The position numbers and the translations under genes were made by a program. From Gavia stellata (taxonomy: Eukaryota; Chordata; Aves; Gaviiformes; Gaviidae), in NCBI RefSeq assembly GCF_030936135.1, contig NC_082613.1, positions 1,116,001 to 1,180,000 on the forward strand: a DNA stretch of 64,000 nt, given 5' to 3'. Below the pieces are notes generated by a model. It saw only the letters and a program-made list of their open reading frames with translations. It had not been told where the DNA came from and searched no databases. This document shows, in pieces, positions 35,601 through 49,545 of this stretch (position 1 is its first letter; the number at the start of each line of letters is the position of its first letter).

Positions 35601-38600
35601 AAACCTCTGCAGTACATCAGGGCTCTGTCCAGCTACCCACAAATACACGTGGAGTTTATCCACATATCTTGCCATCAGCAAACCTGGATCAACAGCACAG
35701 AACACCACAAGACTCACACAAAAGGCTCCCTTCTTCCATCGATGTCCTTTCAGAGTCCTGTACAAGCGGCCAGCAAAAAATCCGCCAAAGACCCTGGCCA
35801 GAAACAAGCCAAGACAAAGAAAATTAGTTTTCATTGCTGGCGAGAGGGAGAGGAGGGGCGGGCAGGACAGCACTGCAGTGGAGACACCTACCCCATGAAC
35901 ATGAAGAGAAAGCAGGCGGTAGTCATCAACGCACCCCGGCTGGAAGGCGACAGCATCCCCAGCATAGCAACAACTGCGGAGGGAAAAAAGGACAAAGACC
36001 AGCAGCTCTGACGTACGTGTGCTAGCCAGCATCTGGAGAACAGGGGCCCGTCCCACGTGCAGACCACAGCTGCCTGGAATCTCTGCCTTCTGCACAAACC
36101 TCACTTCCTTCAAAGCATAATGCACCCACAGCCTCCAGCGCTGGCCAGAGAGAGGAAGCCACAGCTTTGATCTCAAGCTACAGACCATGCTTTAGCCTCA
36201 GTTTCCCCAGAGATCTGAGCAGGTGCAGCTCAGAACGCAAGGCACACATGTGCAAAAGTCCCTCTATCACCCAGGGCTCGTATCTTGATAACAGGCGATA
36301 TGAACACGAAAAGATGCCTTCAGCTGGGAAATGCTATCTAGCAACTCAGGAATGCTGAGCACAGGCCTACAGCCTCGATCAGCCCCGCAATAGAAAGCAG
36401 CCTCATGCGACTCCACTCAAGCTAAGGTGAGCATAGGTTGAAGTCAATGGGAGCTACAAATGCCCTTGAGCATCGTTCCTCTTCTCGTTACAGCCACACC
36501 ATGCAACATGTGCCACTCACAGATGACGATCAGGATCATACAGAAGAGCTGAATTCCAGAACCCAGGAGAGAGCTGAGGATCATAGGATACTGCGGAGGC
36601 CTGAAGACATCTCCATGCACAAGTTTCCAACCAGATTCCTCCATAGTATCTTCCTGTAGCAACAAGAGGAAAAGAAGGTATTTAGATATGGTCTAACGGT
36701 GGAAATGAAGGTCCTACCACAGCCAGCCTAAGAGGTTAATTTCCCTGCATCCAGTTCTTCTCCAGAATTTTATCACTCTAGTTAAACTTCTTTCCTCTTG
36801 GACTTAAAACTGTTCAGACCTGAACTGCCAGTGCCAGGGCACACATTTACGGAACTGTCTGCAGTCATTACTTAGGTCTGAAGGCATCTGAACCGGTAAT
36901 CTGCCGTTGTGCACAGAGAGCCAAAGGTGTCGTGACAGCATGTGACAGAACTGCCCCTCCCATCTTCAGGGCTCGCAGAAAAACAGGGGCAAGGAAAGAG
37001 ACAATACATCCAAGTCTTCAGACTAGATCCCTCCTCATCTGTGCTTCCCTCCCTCTCTGATCCCAGCCCCAAGAACAAACACATACGATGTCATCTTCCT
37101 TGTTGTAGTTGGCAATGTCCTTCCGGAGAGTCCGGATGATGATCATGCTGAGAATACCTGAAAACAAGCAGAAACTGAGTTTACCTCAGAGGCTCCTACA
37201 TGGCTGCGCTGCTCTCACGCTGTGCAACTACATGGCTCCCACCAATACACAGTTCTGGCTAGGAGAGGAAGCCTTGAATCATTAGCCATCCCCCCGCAGC
37301 CTTCAGCAAAGACAGAAACAAAACCCCAGGGAGTAGGGAAGGCAGTATTCCAGCAGGAATAGGGCACTGTGGCTTTCCTGTGGGTTTGGTTTTTTTTTTC
37401 CTTAAATATGGACATGCAAGATGTGCATTAACCGCATTCTACTCCCTCAGCCACCCCAGTCAGAGAGCAGAAGTGGGTGACTGCCTGACCCCGCGGGGCG
37501 CTGCCCGAACTGGGAGGTTTTATGTGCTAATGTTCGTTTCCTGCCCCTTCTGATCAGGTTCAGACACGGCCACATTCTCCTTGAGCCACCGACAGCTGAG
37601 GCTTAAAGAAAGTTCCCTGCAGATTAATTGTGAAGCCTTCTTCACCCCACACATCTCACTCACACTCACCTGAAAGGAAAAAGACGACCACAACCGAGTT
37701 AATGATAGAAAACCAATGAATCTGCACGTCACTCATGGTCAGGTAGGTGTCCCAGCGGGAAGCCCATTTAATGTCACTTTCCTGAAAGAACAGGAAAGTT
37801 CTTCTCATACCAGCACATTCCCAATGCCTTTTACAACAGACACTTGGAGCACCAACTGCCAGCCAGGAGCAGTGAGCTGCCAGCCAGCTTCCCATTACTC
37901 CCTCACCTCCCAGTGCACAGAGTAGGTGAAGAGCAACTGGTTCTCTTTAGAAGGATCTATTTCCTGAGGGGCAGAGCCTGTAGCTTCGGGCAGGGTGCAC
38001 ATACTCTTCTCATCAGCCTTCAAATCTGTAAGGGAAAACACGGCACATGCTAGGTCAGCCCTTCCCTTGAGGCGCCACCTCTCCCACTGATCATCCTGGC
38101 CCCAGGTACCCTTAGGGCACCGGGCTGCAATTACTCCAAATACTGCAGGGGAAGCACTCATTCCTTTCTCACCTGTTTTGCAGTTTGCAAAACTATTCTT
38201 CTGATCAGAAGTGGAGCACCATTAACAAACTTTAAGGAAAGCTATGCACAGGGCCTTCCTTAACTGGAAGGATAAAAGCCAGAGGCTCTGAAGCCAAGGA
38301 TCTAGATGATGAACAAATCTCCTATTCCACATGATATACTGAGAAACAAGACCTCTCCAACAGAGCCTGCTGCTGCCAGAGGAGAGTTGCACGGGATGAT
38401 ACACATGATGAGTGAGCAACTTCCCTTCAAGACACCTGTTTCATGTTGGGCTCACCGAGGTAGGAGTGTTTTCCCCCTAACCATTATTTTTAACATTCAA
38501 TCCCTCTAGAACCGTTCCAGACATTCTGGGGGTCTCTGAACTAGCACATAGCGTCCCAGCGGGAGAGATCTGGGCCACAAGAAGAGCTAGAGGCCATGCA

Positions 38601-41600
38601 TACTTCATGCTAGATGACACAGTGCAAAAAACCCCAACCCCCAAACTCCAATCTTTTCATATGAATTAATTTTCCATGGGTTGCATTGCAAGCGGATCTC
38701 TCTATTTTTGGTACTTCCTTAATAACAAAGGGGTTTACTGTTCTTCTAATTCAGACTCCCTCATCTCTGTGCCCAGAGACCGTAACAGAAGCAACAACTG
38801 GCACCCTGATACATCAGTGGCGTTCAACTCTTGGCCCTGCAAGAGATTCTTCTCCCTTGCTCCCTCCCCTGAGTCTCTCACCTTCTAGTTTAATACTTTG
38901 GGGAATCACTTCAAAGCGCACAACCCTGTAGGTGGGCTCCTGGTTCTCTTCCACATCCTCTCTGTGGTAGTAAAGGATGAAGGAGAGGTGGTTGTGCAGG
39001 TAGAACTAAAACAGATTGACATTAAATAAAATGTTAGCACCCCAAGGGAGGAACAGACCAAGTTTAGAAGCAACACCTGCAGAAAGCAGCTTCGGTGCAG
39101 AAAACTAAAGACTCCAACTGTTCCCAGATGCCTTGTGCTACAGAGCAAGATCAGGCTAACACATTCCAAGCCTAAAAGAACAAGAGGAGAGATGTTGAAA
39201 AGCTAACACCTCAACCATTCCAAGCATCAGGGACAATGTTTCGGTCTATTTCTGGCCTGGAAAATATCATTCTCTCTCACATTTCAACCATCCATTCAGT
39301 GACAGCAGAATCACCAAATTTAGGTTTGAAAGACCTCAGTGGCTACAAGCCCGAGTTTCCTGCCTGCTGCTTCTACCAGGCAGACGTACGTTACCCAGAC
39401 CCCGTGGGGGCCCACAGCTGTCCTAAGCTTGTGCTGTCAGAAGGCTCTTACATCACCTGTTACATGAGCAAAGTACAGCGACTCCACGCTGGCACAGCAG
39501 TTCATCCGTAAGAACTTAGGCTCAAGCGATCAGAGCTGCGTGTGCAACTGAACACTTGAGTGTGATAAAGAGATGCGGCTGTTAAGTCAAACAGCTAATC
39601 TTTCGGCATGCAGTCATGGAAAATATCTCCAGGAATACACATGCTAAGTTTCCATTTGCAAACTTAAGCAGCTTTTCCTCCAATAAACACTTGACTTTTT
39701 TTTTTTAAATACAAGAAGCTCCAAGTTCATCAAAGATTAGCTGGCCTTTGGGGTACGCTGCCTTTGTTCTGCTGAGGGGAAACCACTGCATGAGGTTGTC
39801 CATTATACGGCAAGTCAAAGCTAGGACTCCTGGCTATCATACCAGTAGTCCAACACCCACCCCCTTCTTCCAATAAGAGACCTCTCTCTCATATTTCCAC
39901 TCTTCATAAAACCTTCTGGTTGCATTCCCAATTCTGATACTCTCTGGTAGGCTTCTAACCCCCTCTGACAGACACCCAGATCTCCTCCGGGCACCCCACA
40001 GACAGCATCTGGGTTCTCTACCTTGTTACCGTCCATAAACCCAAGCCTGTATCCATGCTCGAACTGCACATCCTTCTCCTTCTTCTTCTCCTCTTCCTCA
40101 CGATTGGAATAAAACTCCAGCCGTGTTGCCACAGGGAGGTTATCAGCAATGCTGAAAACACAGATTTCGCATGAAAGTTGTCCACAACACAGAACCCCCA
40201 CTGACACAGACCCATGCTCGAGATGACTCACAGATGGACATAGTAATCTTCCCTGATCCGCTCGGCGATCAGCTTGCTCTGCTCCACTGTCAGAATGACT
40301 GGCTTATTGGGAAAGTTGCACAGAACTTCACATTTCTTCTCCACATTCATGGAAACCTGGAAAGGTGTATTTACAATTCGGTCCCCCCGAAGAACCTCAC
40401 CTGGAAAACAGAAAATAAGGGCAGGGTTGAAGACTGCCAGGCTTCTCGCCACTGATCCTGCCACCAGGTTGGCAGCGCACTATACAGCTGGAATGATGAC
40501 AGCAAGTCTCCTTCGTTACCACGGATGCAAGGATAAGATGGAAGGACAATGTAGTTATTTTGTTGGAAGTATCAAGCTCTACTTATGAAGCAGGTTACAT
40601 GCCCTCTTTCAGGAAAGGCATTTCCTCTTTCCAATATATGGACATCCTAGTTTGCAAACAGCCAGCACATAACAAATTAGAGGAAGCAGGCTCTCCACAA
40701 ACAGTTTATCAGAGATGACATTTGCAATTGCTTTTACTCCTGGAAACACAGCCTCACACAGTTCATAAACGGCAGCCCACTTACTGCTGGGGAACATGCT
40801 GTTCAGCAGATACGTACCGAGATTCTCAGCCTTGTATGTTATCTTGGTGGGGTGGCAGAAGGGCAACGAGTAGTACTCATAGGGTAGCTGGGTTCGCGAG
40901 CTGGTGAGCTTCACAGCCTGGAGGAAGAACGGAAGGATTATCCCCATGAAAGAACTCAGTTTCCTGTCCTCTCAGCATCAGCCAGAAGCTGAAGCTCACT
41001 TCAAGACACCTCCCATAAAGCTCACTTTTGGAAGCTGTTATATTAAAAAAAAAAAAAAAGAGAGACAGATGTCCCTGGGGGAGCTCCAGCTTTCTTTCCT
41101 TTTGCACAATTCCTAGTTGGACATTCTCTACACTACGATTTAGTAGCAATTCATTCACAAACAGAGAAACACTTGAAGAAAGAAGCATGGTGGGTTGGTT
41201 TCACAAATTTATGACTCAGTGGAGTCCTAAGAAGCAACAAAGACCTCAAAAAAGATTCAAGAGTCACATTTCATACAAGACTGCAGTTATTTCCTAAAAA
41301 AAAATTCATGTCACACTGGACCTAGAGGTCTGAAGAGTTCAGCAATTTTTATCTCTGTAAGGAAAGCCGGAGAGCCATCAAAATGGGAAGACAACGGATG
41401 GTGACAAAACCCAAATATTTCTGGAGAGTTCCCACAAACCCCATGGCGCAAGGGAAGTGCAGAGACATACCACGATAGCCAAGGCCACAGTTGCTCTAAA
41501 AAACAGAAGTGTTTTGTAATGCCGCCAAGCTCATTTATTGGAAGAGCACTGGCAAACACGTTGACTTGTCTTATCACTTGAGGAAGCATTTGGCTCATGA

Positions 41601-44600
41601 AATCCCTTTGAGAACAGCCATTCCAATGCCCCCTTCTCCTGGGAACCTTACAGTAGCCACAGGCAAGTCTCATTTGCTTAAAAATAGCCTATGTCTGGCG
41701 GCCTGTGGCCAAAGAGAAAATTGTGTTGTGCTTCAGTGGGAGCAGCCAACCTCAGCACCCCCAAGGGTGCTGGATTTTGCTGAGACAGAGGCCACAGCTT
41801 TAGAAAAATAAATGAAATGGGCTATAAAATGCTGATGTCTGGAAACAAAGCCTGGCTTCCTCCTGTACGGGTGAAGCAGTTCCATCAGTCACTACCAGCA
41901 ATACTGGACAGGAACAGCTCTTCAGCAAGCCTGGGCTGTAAGATCTGCAACAGTCAAGGACAAATGCCTGCACTTGGAAAGGGCTTATCATGGATTTCAC
42001 TTGACTTGAAGACACAACATGAGCAAACTGGGTAGAAGAGAAAATTGAAAAGGTCTGATTCAAACCACTTCTTTATTCTACCATTCAGCTACCACCTAAA
42101 GGCCCACCCTCTATAAGCACTTTGAGAATCAGTATAACGCTGGAGAAAAATCTCTGATTAAATTCACTTCAAGGCTACAGTGAGAAAGAGGGCTCTTTTC
42201 CCAAATAGAGCAACATCTTGAGGACTTTGGTACAACTGCTGAAGGAATTTGGTAGAAGACATCAGAAGCAAGAAAGAGAATGATGTTGCGAACTGCAGGG
42301 TAAGATGATGACAGTCACCACTTGAGGGCTGCTTATCCCCAACACCCTACACTAATGTTGTGAAAAAGAGAAAATATCTGCCCCCAAAATTTTAGTCACA
42401 AATTCCCCAAATCCCCACAATCCCCATATTTGACTTTCTAGTCCCACTTAGCTGCTGTGATATAAAGAAGGAAAAAAAACAAAACACAAGAAAACCCCAA
42501 ACAAACAGCCTAACAGCTCCATCTAAGTTCATCCTACCTTTATTTCTACAGGATCATTGCGGTGGAAGTTGATAGGAGCCACACCAGGTACATAGAAAGA
42601 GTCTGTACTGTGCAGCAACAACAGCAAGACCAACATATATCTTAGCCTTTCCTGCAAAAAGGAGAAGAAATATTAAAATACAACAAAAACATGAGAACAA
42701 CAACAGAGAAGGGCAACAACGCTGAAAGTGTTCATCCCATGCATTAGAAAGGCTGTACAGTCAGGTGATTAAACACAAATTAAATTCAGGAAAGCTGTTT
42801 TTAACTTTGTTTTGTGACTCTCGTCACGTCACTCTCCACTCTGTGTGTCTCTGTCTCTTCATCTGCAATTAGGAACACATTGGCTTTGCTCAACCACAAG
42901 AAAAATGCACTTCTTATCTGTAACACGCTTCATCTAGCAGGCTGTCATCTGACTTTTTCTACTCCCCTCCATCTAACACCCCTGTGTTAGAAAACTCTAT
43001 GGGTTACTGGAGAAGAGGGCTGTAGCCCTGGCACTGGATTTCTGTCAGCTCTGCACATCAGGAGTTACCCTGTAGCTGCTTATGGACTGATGCTCATGTG
43101 CTGCTACCTGTAGTGGAGTAGTTAGTGTAGGGTAAGGTCTGACACCAAATTAACCGCCTCCTGCATCCAAAGGGATGGTCGCATCACCGCTCCCTCCTAT
43201 TCCACTCTTCCTTCCTCACTCCTCTGGGCCACAACACAGCTCAGTAACACTGCAAAGAAGTTTTCACCCCTTTTTCAGGGAGCGGAGAGACGGGTCAGGC
43301 TGGAAGGTTCAATCAGTTCCACAGGGGCTCCAACACAAACCAGACCCCGTACAAAGGCAGCGGCAGCAAATCTTTTAATGGGCTTTACTGCTCCCTCAGC
43401 CCCTACCATTACCTCAGGTAACCCAGCCCAGCTCAAGCATGAGCAGAATCACAGAATCACTAAGGTCAGAAAAGACCTGTAAGATCATCAAGTCCAACCA
43501 CCACCCCAACCCCACCATGCCCACTAAACCATGTCCCGCAGTGCCACGTCCACACGTTCCTTGAACACCTCCAGTGATGGTGACTCCACCACCTCCCTGG
43601 GCAGCCTCTTCCAGGGCTTCACCACTCTCTCAGGAAAGACATTTTTCCTAATATCCAGCGTAAACCTCCCCTGGTGCAACTTGAGGCCATTTCCTCTTGT
43701 CCTTCACTTGTCACTTGGGAGAAGAGACCAACACCCACCTCACCACAACTCCCTTTCAGGCAGTTGTAGAGAGAGATAAGGTTCTCCCCTCAGCCTCCTC
43801 TTCTCCAGACTGAACAACCCCAGCTCCCTCAGCCGCTCCTCATCAGACTTGTGCTCCAGACCCCTCACCAGCTCCGTCGCCCTTCTCTGGACACACTCCA
43901 GCACCTCAATGTCCTTCTTGTAGTGAGGGGTCCAAAATCGAACACAGGATTCGAGGTGTGGCCTCACCGGCGCCGAGTACAGGGGCACAGCAGGAAGGTT
44001 GTGAAATGAAAATTGAGCTTTAAAGAGTATTAGACAGCAGCAGCTTGGCTGGATTAGAATATCAACTCAAGTATAATCTCATTGTATTACTAGCTTTAGC
44101 CCATTCTCCTAAATTCCCTGCATGTACTGCACCATTGGAAAACCACACAAAACCCGGAATCTGGTTTGAGACAACTCTCGAGCTAATGCTGCAGTGATAA
44201 TAAACCCAGGTGCTGCCTTCCCCTGCACGTCCTTGGCAGGGCAGGCAGAGTCGGTCTCCGCGACCTACTGCCCGTCCACCTACAAACAGCAGCTCTGCAA
44301 TCGGGGTGGGGAGACAAATATAGAAGGGAAAAGGGAGAGGAAAAGTGAGATGGGCTTGGCCTGAAACGAGCCACCACCAAGCTGGTGCCTGCTCTGGCTC
44401 AGCAGGGCCTGGGGTTCAGCACTACCCTCCCACCAACTAACACCGTCTGGGCAGGCCGTGAAGGAATTAAATACAAGGCCAGCTTGCGGATACAAGCCGG
44501 ACACCACGGGCAGCAGAGGAGAAAGCACACCGAGCTCCAGGCTCCCAGCAGCCGCCCGCAGAGCCTGTCCCAAACGGCCAGCCCCAGCACGGCTTCTCCC

Positions 44601-47600
44601 CGTTGGCAGCGATCCATGGGGAAGGCGGAGGGGAGCTGGGATCCGGGACCCAGAGAGCGGCTGGCAGGAGCTCTGGGCGCAGACACAGACCCCAGGGCAC
44701 TGGCACTGCCAACAGCACCGCTCCTCCTGGCTGGAAGGGGCAGGCTGCCACGCTGCTGCAGCCACAACGTCTTCCTCAGCGCGGCACTGGAGCACAGCCA
44801 GCATGCCCACAACGCCAGAGGAAACATTCGACAGCTTCACGTTCACAAGCCAGGTGTGGGCAAACAGCAGCTCTATCACAGGGATCCTTCATCAGGTCAG
44901 GGAAAAAAATAAAAATAAAAAAGGATAATCTGAGTTTATTGGGGCCACACAGCCTTCCTCACCTTCCTTTTGCCTTATTCTGACACTAGTAAGGTACGTT
45001 TGGCCCAGACACCAGTGAGGGTCAATAGAGCATCCAGAATTACTAGTACCGAGCAGGATGAATAAAGTCATAAATATTTGGGGTTTTTAAACCTAAAATG
45101 TATTTAAGATGCAAATGCTAGGAACCTACATAAAACGTGCTAATACTAAACTACCTTTTTTGCTTAGAAGGAAGATTATCAGATCTGTTCTAAGCACAGC
45201 TTAATGCAGTTAGAGGAGGCAAAAAGCCTCATCTGGAAAACAACCGGGAAGCACTCTTTTTAAAGTTGCTTGGGCTTCAATGTTGATCTAGCCTGAAACA
45301 ATGTTGGGTTTGTTTTCTGTGCTTCACTAAATTTTGCCTTCTCCAATCTTGTAAGAGTGCTCTGTGACTCTCGGGTAGGAAAAGGTCTCCCAGGCAGGTG
45401 AAGCACTGGAAGGAAACAGCACTCTGTCCTACATCGCGCTCTACAGCAGCCAGCAACCTGTAGCAATTATCTCGCTTCGTTTGTCACTGACGCACCAGAC
45501 ATACATAGCACAATATTACTTAATAAAACCCAAAACCACACCGGTGCCATCCTTGCCCTGAAGAGCTTGCAAGATGACAAGGACAGAACTTTGGAAGATG
45601 CTCAGGAGACATGCAAGCACACAGAAGATGAAATTTTTGATGACACCTTTGGCAGAAATCAGGGTCTTTGCACACAGATGACGATGACTCAGGCAGCACC
45701 AGGCAATGGAAAAGACAAGAGGGGGACTATGGAAAGCCTTGCCAGGAAAAAACATTTGGTAGCAAGAAATGGGAACGCTGCTATGCAACAGGTGGGGGGA
45801 GCTTTGGAAGTGAAATCTGAAGGAAATGCCCGGTACAGGCTCCTAACCCAGCTCATGGCCGGCAGAGCACGTGCAGGCTGATGCCAGGAGCCTCTCTTAT
45901 CAGGATCTTTGCTTTCGTATTGACAGATGTGCTTCATCTTCTCCAAACAAAGGCAGCAGCTTAGCAATGACAACACAGACACACGCCAAAACATCTGCAT
46001 AACTCATGGGCCTGGCCAGGCGATCATCTCATTTGGGAAATGCCTGCAAGCTAAGTTATCTCCTATGCTAGGTCAAAACTTGCAGGACGGAGCTCTGCTT
46101 TAGTTTGGTCACGGAGCCCTGGTGAGGCACAGACTTCCAGCAGACAGGAGACACTGCCTTCGCGGCCTTTACCAATTATTTCCATTTCAAAACACATGCA
46201 GGAAAAAAATCTCTCAGGCGACAGTCCTGCATCTGAGGTGTCAGGAAATCGTACAACGAAGCAACAAGTAGCACAACAAATATGCACAACTCCAAATCAA
46301 GAAAAACCCAGCTGCACGTAGGCAAAAATAATTTGGATTGATTACGCCTTATTATTTTACTCTACGCGTACATGAAGAAACACAATTGCAAGAGACCGTT
46401 TCTTAGGAGAATATGACCTAAATAAGAGAAATAACTGCACAATCAACCCCTCCTGCCCCCGTCCCCCAAATCACAGCCCCTGGTGAGAAGCACTACTCAC
46501 ACTGAAGTGATCCATCACATGCAAAAACCTGCTGAAGGAAAGCAAACCTCCTTCTCTCCAAAAAGAAAAAAAAAAAATCTATTTCAAATGTCACTATATT
46601 CCTTCTGCACACAGGACCCCGAGAGAAGTCACACCCAGATTTCTCTCTCGCACCAGCGGAAAGTAGCCTGGGGAAATCACAGCATGAGCCAAGGCAGGGA
46701 GCCAAGGCAGGGAGCGTCACCTCGGGAACACCTGGCACGGCGCAGGCACCACCAGCACCGCTGCACCAACAACCCCTCCAGCAGTGGCATCAGCCGCTCC
46801 CCCCATCGCCACATAACTCGGCACGCCCGTCCTCTAAGGGCAACAGCAACTATCCTGAAGTCTGTGGGATCTCTCTTGAAAGATTTTGAAGATCCATTCC
46901 TGTAATTAACTTTAGAATGAAGCACTTAGCTGTAAGAATAAATCAACTCAAACCTTCCTTGCAGCCATTCTAACGGTATTCCTTGTCCTGTGCGCAGCAG
47001 CGAGAACAGAAGTTCGCACACAAACCCTCTCCGAGAAGGTATTTGTGGAGAATTATCACTAGACTTGGTATTTGCAAACAATTCCAGGACACAGTTTCTC
47101 CAATTTATCTCGTTTAGAAAGACTTAAACAATACTGCCATTTTCTGCGAATTCACAAAAGGTTTACAAAACACGCTGCCAAAGCAGAGGAATTGTTTAGC
47201 TAAACCCCAGCCTGACCAAGCGTGAGGAGACCCCACAACGTGCATTTAGGCCATTACCACGCACACGCATGTGCTTCCCTACGGCTTGCGGTCCCTGAAG
47301 CTTCCACTGCCAGAGCCTGAACTCCAACATTTATTTAAGGGAAAGGGAAAACAGAAGCCGACAAGCAGCTGTTCCCTGTGGCACTCTTCCAGCACGCTCT
47401 AGCGTAACCCAGAGGGCCCACAGTCGGGCCATTCGCGTCCAGGACATCCCTGCCCAGGTTATTGGCAAGCGTTTTCTACAGACTGGCAACTTGAAGAAAC
47501 CTTCAAGCAGCAGCAATTTCAAGCATTCTGCTAATAGGGCTGATACTGTACCAGGGCTGGTTTAGGTCTTACAGTTTCATGATCCACGTATGAACATATA

Positions 47601-49545
47601 ATACTTCACAATAAACTTAAGAACGCAATATAGTATTTGCTCAAAGAGAGGAAAAGGAAGTAGGACACGACAACGATGGACATCATATGAACGAGTCGAT
47701 GGACATCGTCCCATTTCTTTTCCACAGAGAAGGGCAGGAGGGACATCAAACAGCCATAACCAAGAGCTTTTAACTTTTAAAGACAGTTTCAAAGAAAAAC
47801 AGGGAAAACACAACCTAAGCAGAGCCATTTGTCCAGCTGGACTCACAAAGCTCTGATATCCTGTTCTACTTACCGGAACTTTTTAATATGGTGACAGAAA
47901 GGGAGGAAAGACATAACCCACTCTTCATGGGAGGAAAAAAAAAATCCACATGTAACAGAACAAACTGAAGCTCTCTCCCACATGTAGCATTTATTCTACC
48001 CTCAGGCATATGAACAGGACAGGCACAGTGCTAACGGCACCTGCTCTTCACCCCCTCCGAGGTGCCAGCCTGACACTCGCTCCCCTTTTCCGAGGGCTGC
48101 CTCGGTAGATGTTCTCGACCACTGTTCGGACAAGCTCATCTTTATTGCATCTCTGCCCAGCTCACCCTTGCACTCGGAGGAGCCACTGAAAGCCTTTCGA
48201 AAGGAGACAAGTGCTGCATTCACATTGATTTCAGAGAGCTCCTTTGACACCAGGAGAGCTGTTAGCAGTCTTCTCTGCTTTTCATAAAAGAGAAGGCTAC
48301 AAGGAAATTCCCAGTAGGACCATCTTCAGCTCTCAAAGCCAGCTCAGACACTCCCTCCTCCCTGCCTGGGAGACAGCCAGCAGAGTATGAAGATGCTTAA
48401 AGCAAAGTAAATTAAAACCTCCGCTCTTCCAATCTCCCTTCCAGTTTCTGCCAATCTTTACGCTACATGAGTCACCTCACATCCCCCGCCCTGGCCAACA
48501 GCGACCTTTGTATCAGCACACATCACTTATTCATACAGCTGTTCTTGCCACACATTCTCAAGAAAATATCCTTCTATGAAAGCGAGGAGGAAAATCCATT
48601 TTTCTACTGCAAGACTTCAGGCAGATAACTAACGTCTCAGCAGCTCGTTTTCTGCTCCGTGAGGTGGCACCGATGCTCGCCTACCTTACCAAATTCCCAC
48701 CAGAAACATCTTCAGCTCTCCAGGGATTCAGGGAAGAGCTCAGTAAGAGGGACCTCGAGAGGCGGGGAGGCAAAGCGGCTGCTCGCGCCCCAACCCGACA
48801 GTCGCTGTCACACACTCGTGAAAACCTCACACAATGCAACAGCCTCTTTACTCGGCATCAGCACCGGGTTCAGGCCAACGCCTCCCTCCGAGAGAGCCGC
48901 ACGGGGATGAAACGGATGGCCGGTGCTCCTCACAACCGGGACCGCCCAAAGCCTCGGCTCAGGCCGCGGCCGTGCGCCCCGGCAGAGCCCCCCGGCCCGG
49001 GCCCGCGTCCCTCCTGCCCAGACAACGCCGTCGATCGTGGAAACGGAGCCAGTTTCGCTGCCGAGGGAGCGCGGGGCTGGCGGGGCCGGGACCCGCTGCG
49101 CGCCGCTGGGCCCGGCGGGCGCGGAGCACCCGCTCTGCCCCGCCCCGCTCGCCCCTGCCCTCCCCCGGTGACACCGCCAGCCGCCGCCCGGGCCGCGGGG
49201 CACCCCCGGGGAGACGCGGGACGGCTACAAGGCCCCAGGCGGAACCGGGGAGCCTTCCCCGGCCAGGGGCCGGCGCAGCCCACGGGGTCGGGGCGAGGGG
49301 AGGCGCGGGGACCGGCGGGGCTGCGGGCCGGGCGCCGCGTCCCTCCCAGCGCGGTGCAGGCCCGACCCGGAGCCCCCTCACAGCGCCCCGCGCCGGGGCC
49401 GCCCCCGGGCCGCGCCGCCTGCCCGCGCCCGGCCGAGGCCGAGGAGGAGGAGGAGGCGGGCGGGACGCGGGGCCGCACCGGGGCCGGGCCGGACCCCGCC
49501 GGCCGCTCGGGCCGCCGCACTCACCATCGCCGCCGACGCCGCCAT
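32617..49545 (-). CDS. TM9SF4: Transmembrane 9 superfamily member 4 (complete)
   Basis: Nine-pass endomembrane protein of the nonaspanin family, linked to phagocytosis, cell adhesion and Golgi/endosomal pH. Eighteen coding exons: 49545-49525, 42651-42538, 40917-40818, 40400-40232, 40151-40022, 39005-38882, 38025-37907, 37781-37670, 37157-37087, 36653-36521, 35973-35892, 35793-35718, 35371-35288, 35086-34911, 34555-34492, 33899-33780, 33241-33152, 32766-32617; together 644 aa (human 642). Seen: signal peptide ([17 protein letters not shown]) split over exons 1-2, mature start [11 protein letters not shown], a long lumenal domain, the first membrane span [17 protein letters not shown] after the lumenal region, eight more spans, and C-terminal KID, the KxD/E Golgi-retention signal of the family. 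All borders are GT/AG and all phases agree. The first exon codes for only seven residues and is separated by a 6.9-kb intron. An in-frame upstream ATG at 49614 could extend the N-terminus if transcription starts farther upstream. Confidence 0.97.
32767..42537 (-). other. TM9SF4: TM9SF4 introns 2-17
   Basis: Introns longer than 300 bases include 33242-33779, 33900-34491, 35974-36520, 36654-37086, 37158-37669, 38026-38881, 39006-40021, 40401-40817 and 40918-42537. No RNA gene or coding exon was recognised in them. An A15 run lies near 41044-41058. A weak CR1-like stretch at about 39300-39360 is described under findings. Confidence 0.75.
42652..49524 (-). other. TM9SF4: TM9SF4 intron 1
   Basis: Largest intron in the window (6.9 kb). 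It holds a CR1 LINE fragment (43447-43990), a GC-rich patch at about 44.38-44.88 kb with meaningless open frames on both strands, and a 13-bp direct duplication at 46686-46698 and 46699-46711. Nothing else recognised. Confidence 0.75.
43447..43990 (-). mobile_element. CR1 LINE retrotransposon, 5'-truncated copy
   Basis: About 545 bp in antisense orientation inside TM9SF4 intron 1. The 3' end at the left carries the CR1 tail signature (minus-strand TGATTCTGTGATTCT, 8-mer type). The right part encodes the C-terminal piece of CR1 ORF2 on the minus strand: [20 protein letters not shown], then [13 protein letters not shown], then [19 protein letters not shown]. Only the last part of the reverse-transcriptase ORF and the 3'UTR are present, as is usual for CR1 insertions. 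CR1 is the dominant LINE of birds and other sauropsids. The subfamily looks J-like but is not certain. Confidence 0.92.

Noticed and set aside
44280-44928. Overlapping open frames up to 199 codons in TM9SF4 intron 1
   Set aside because: GC-rich intronic patch with frames on both strands; sequences resemble no protein family.
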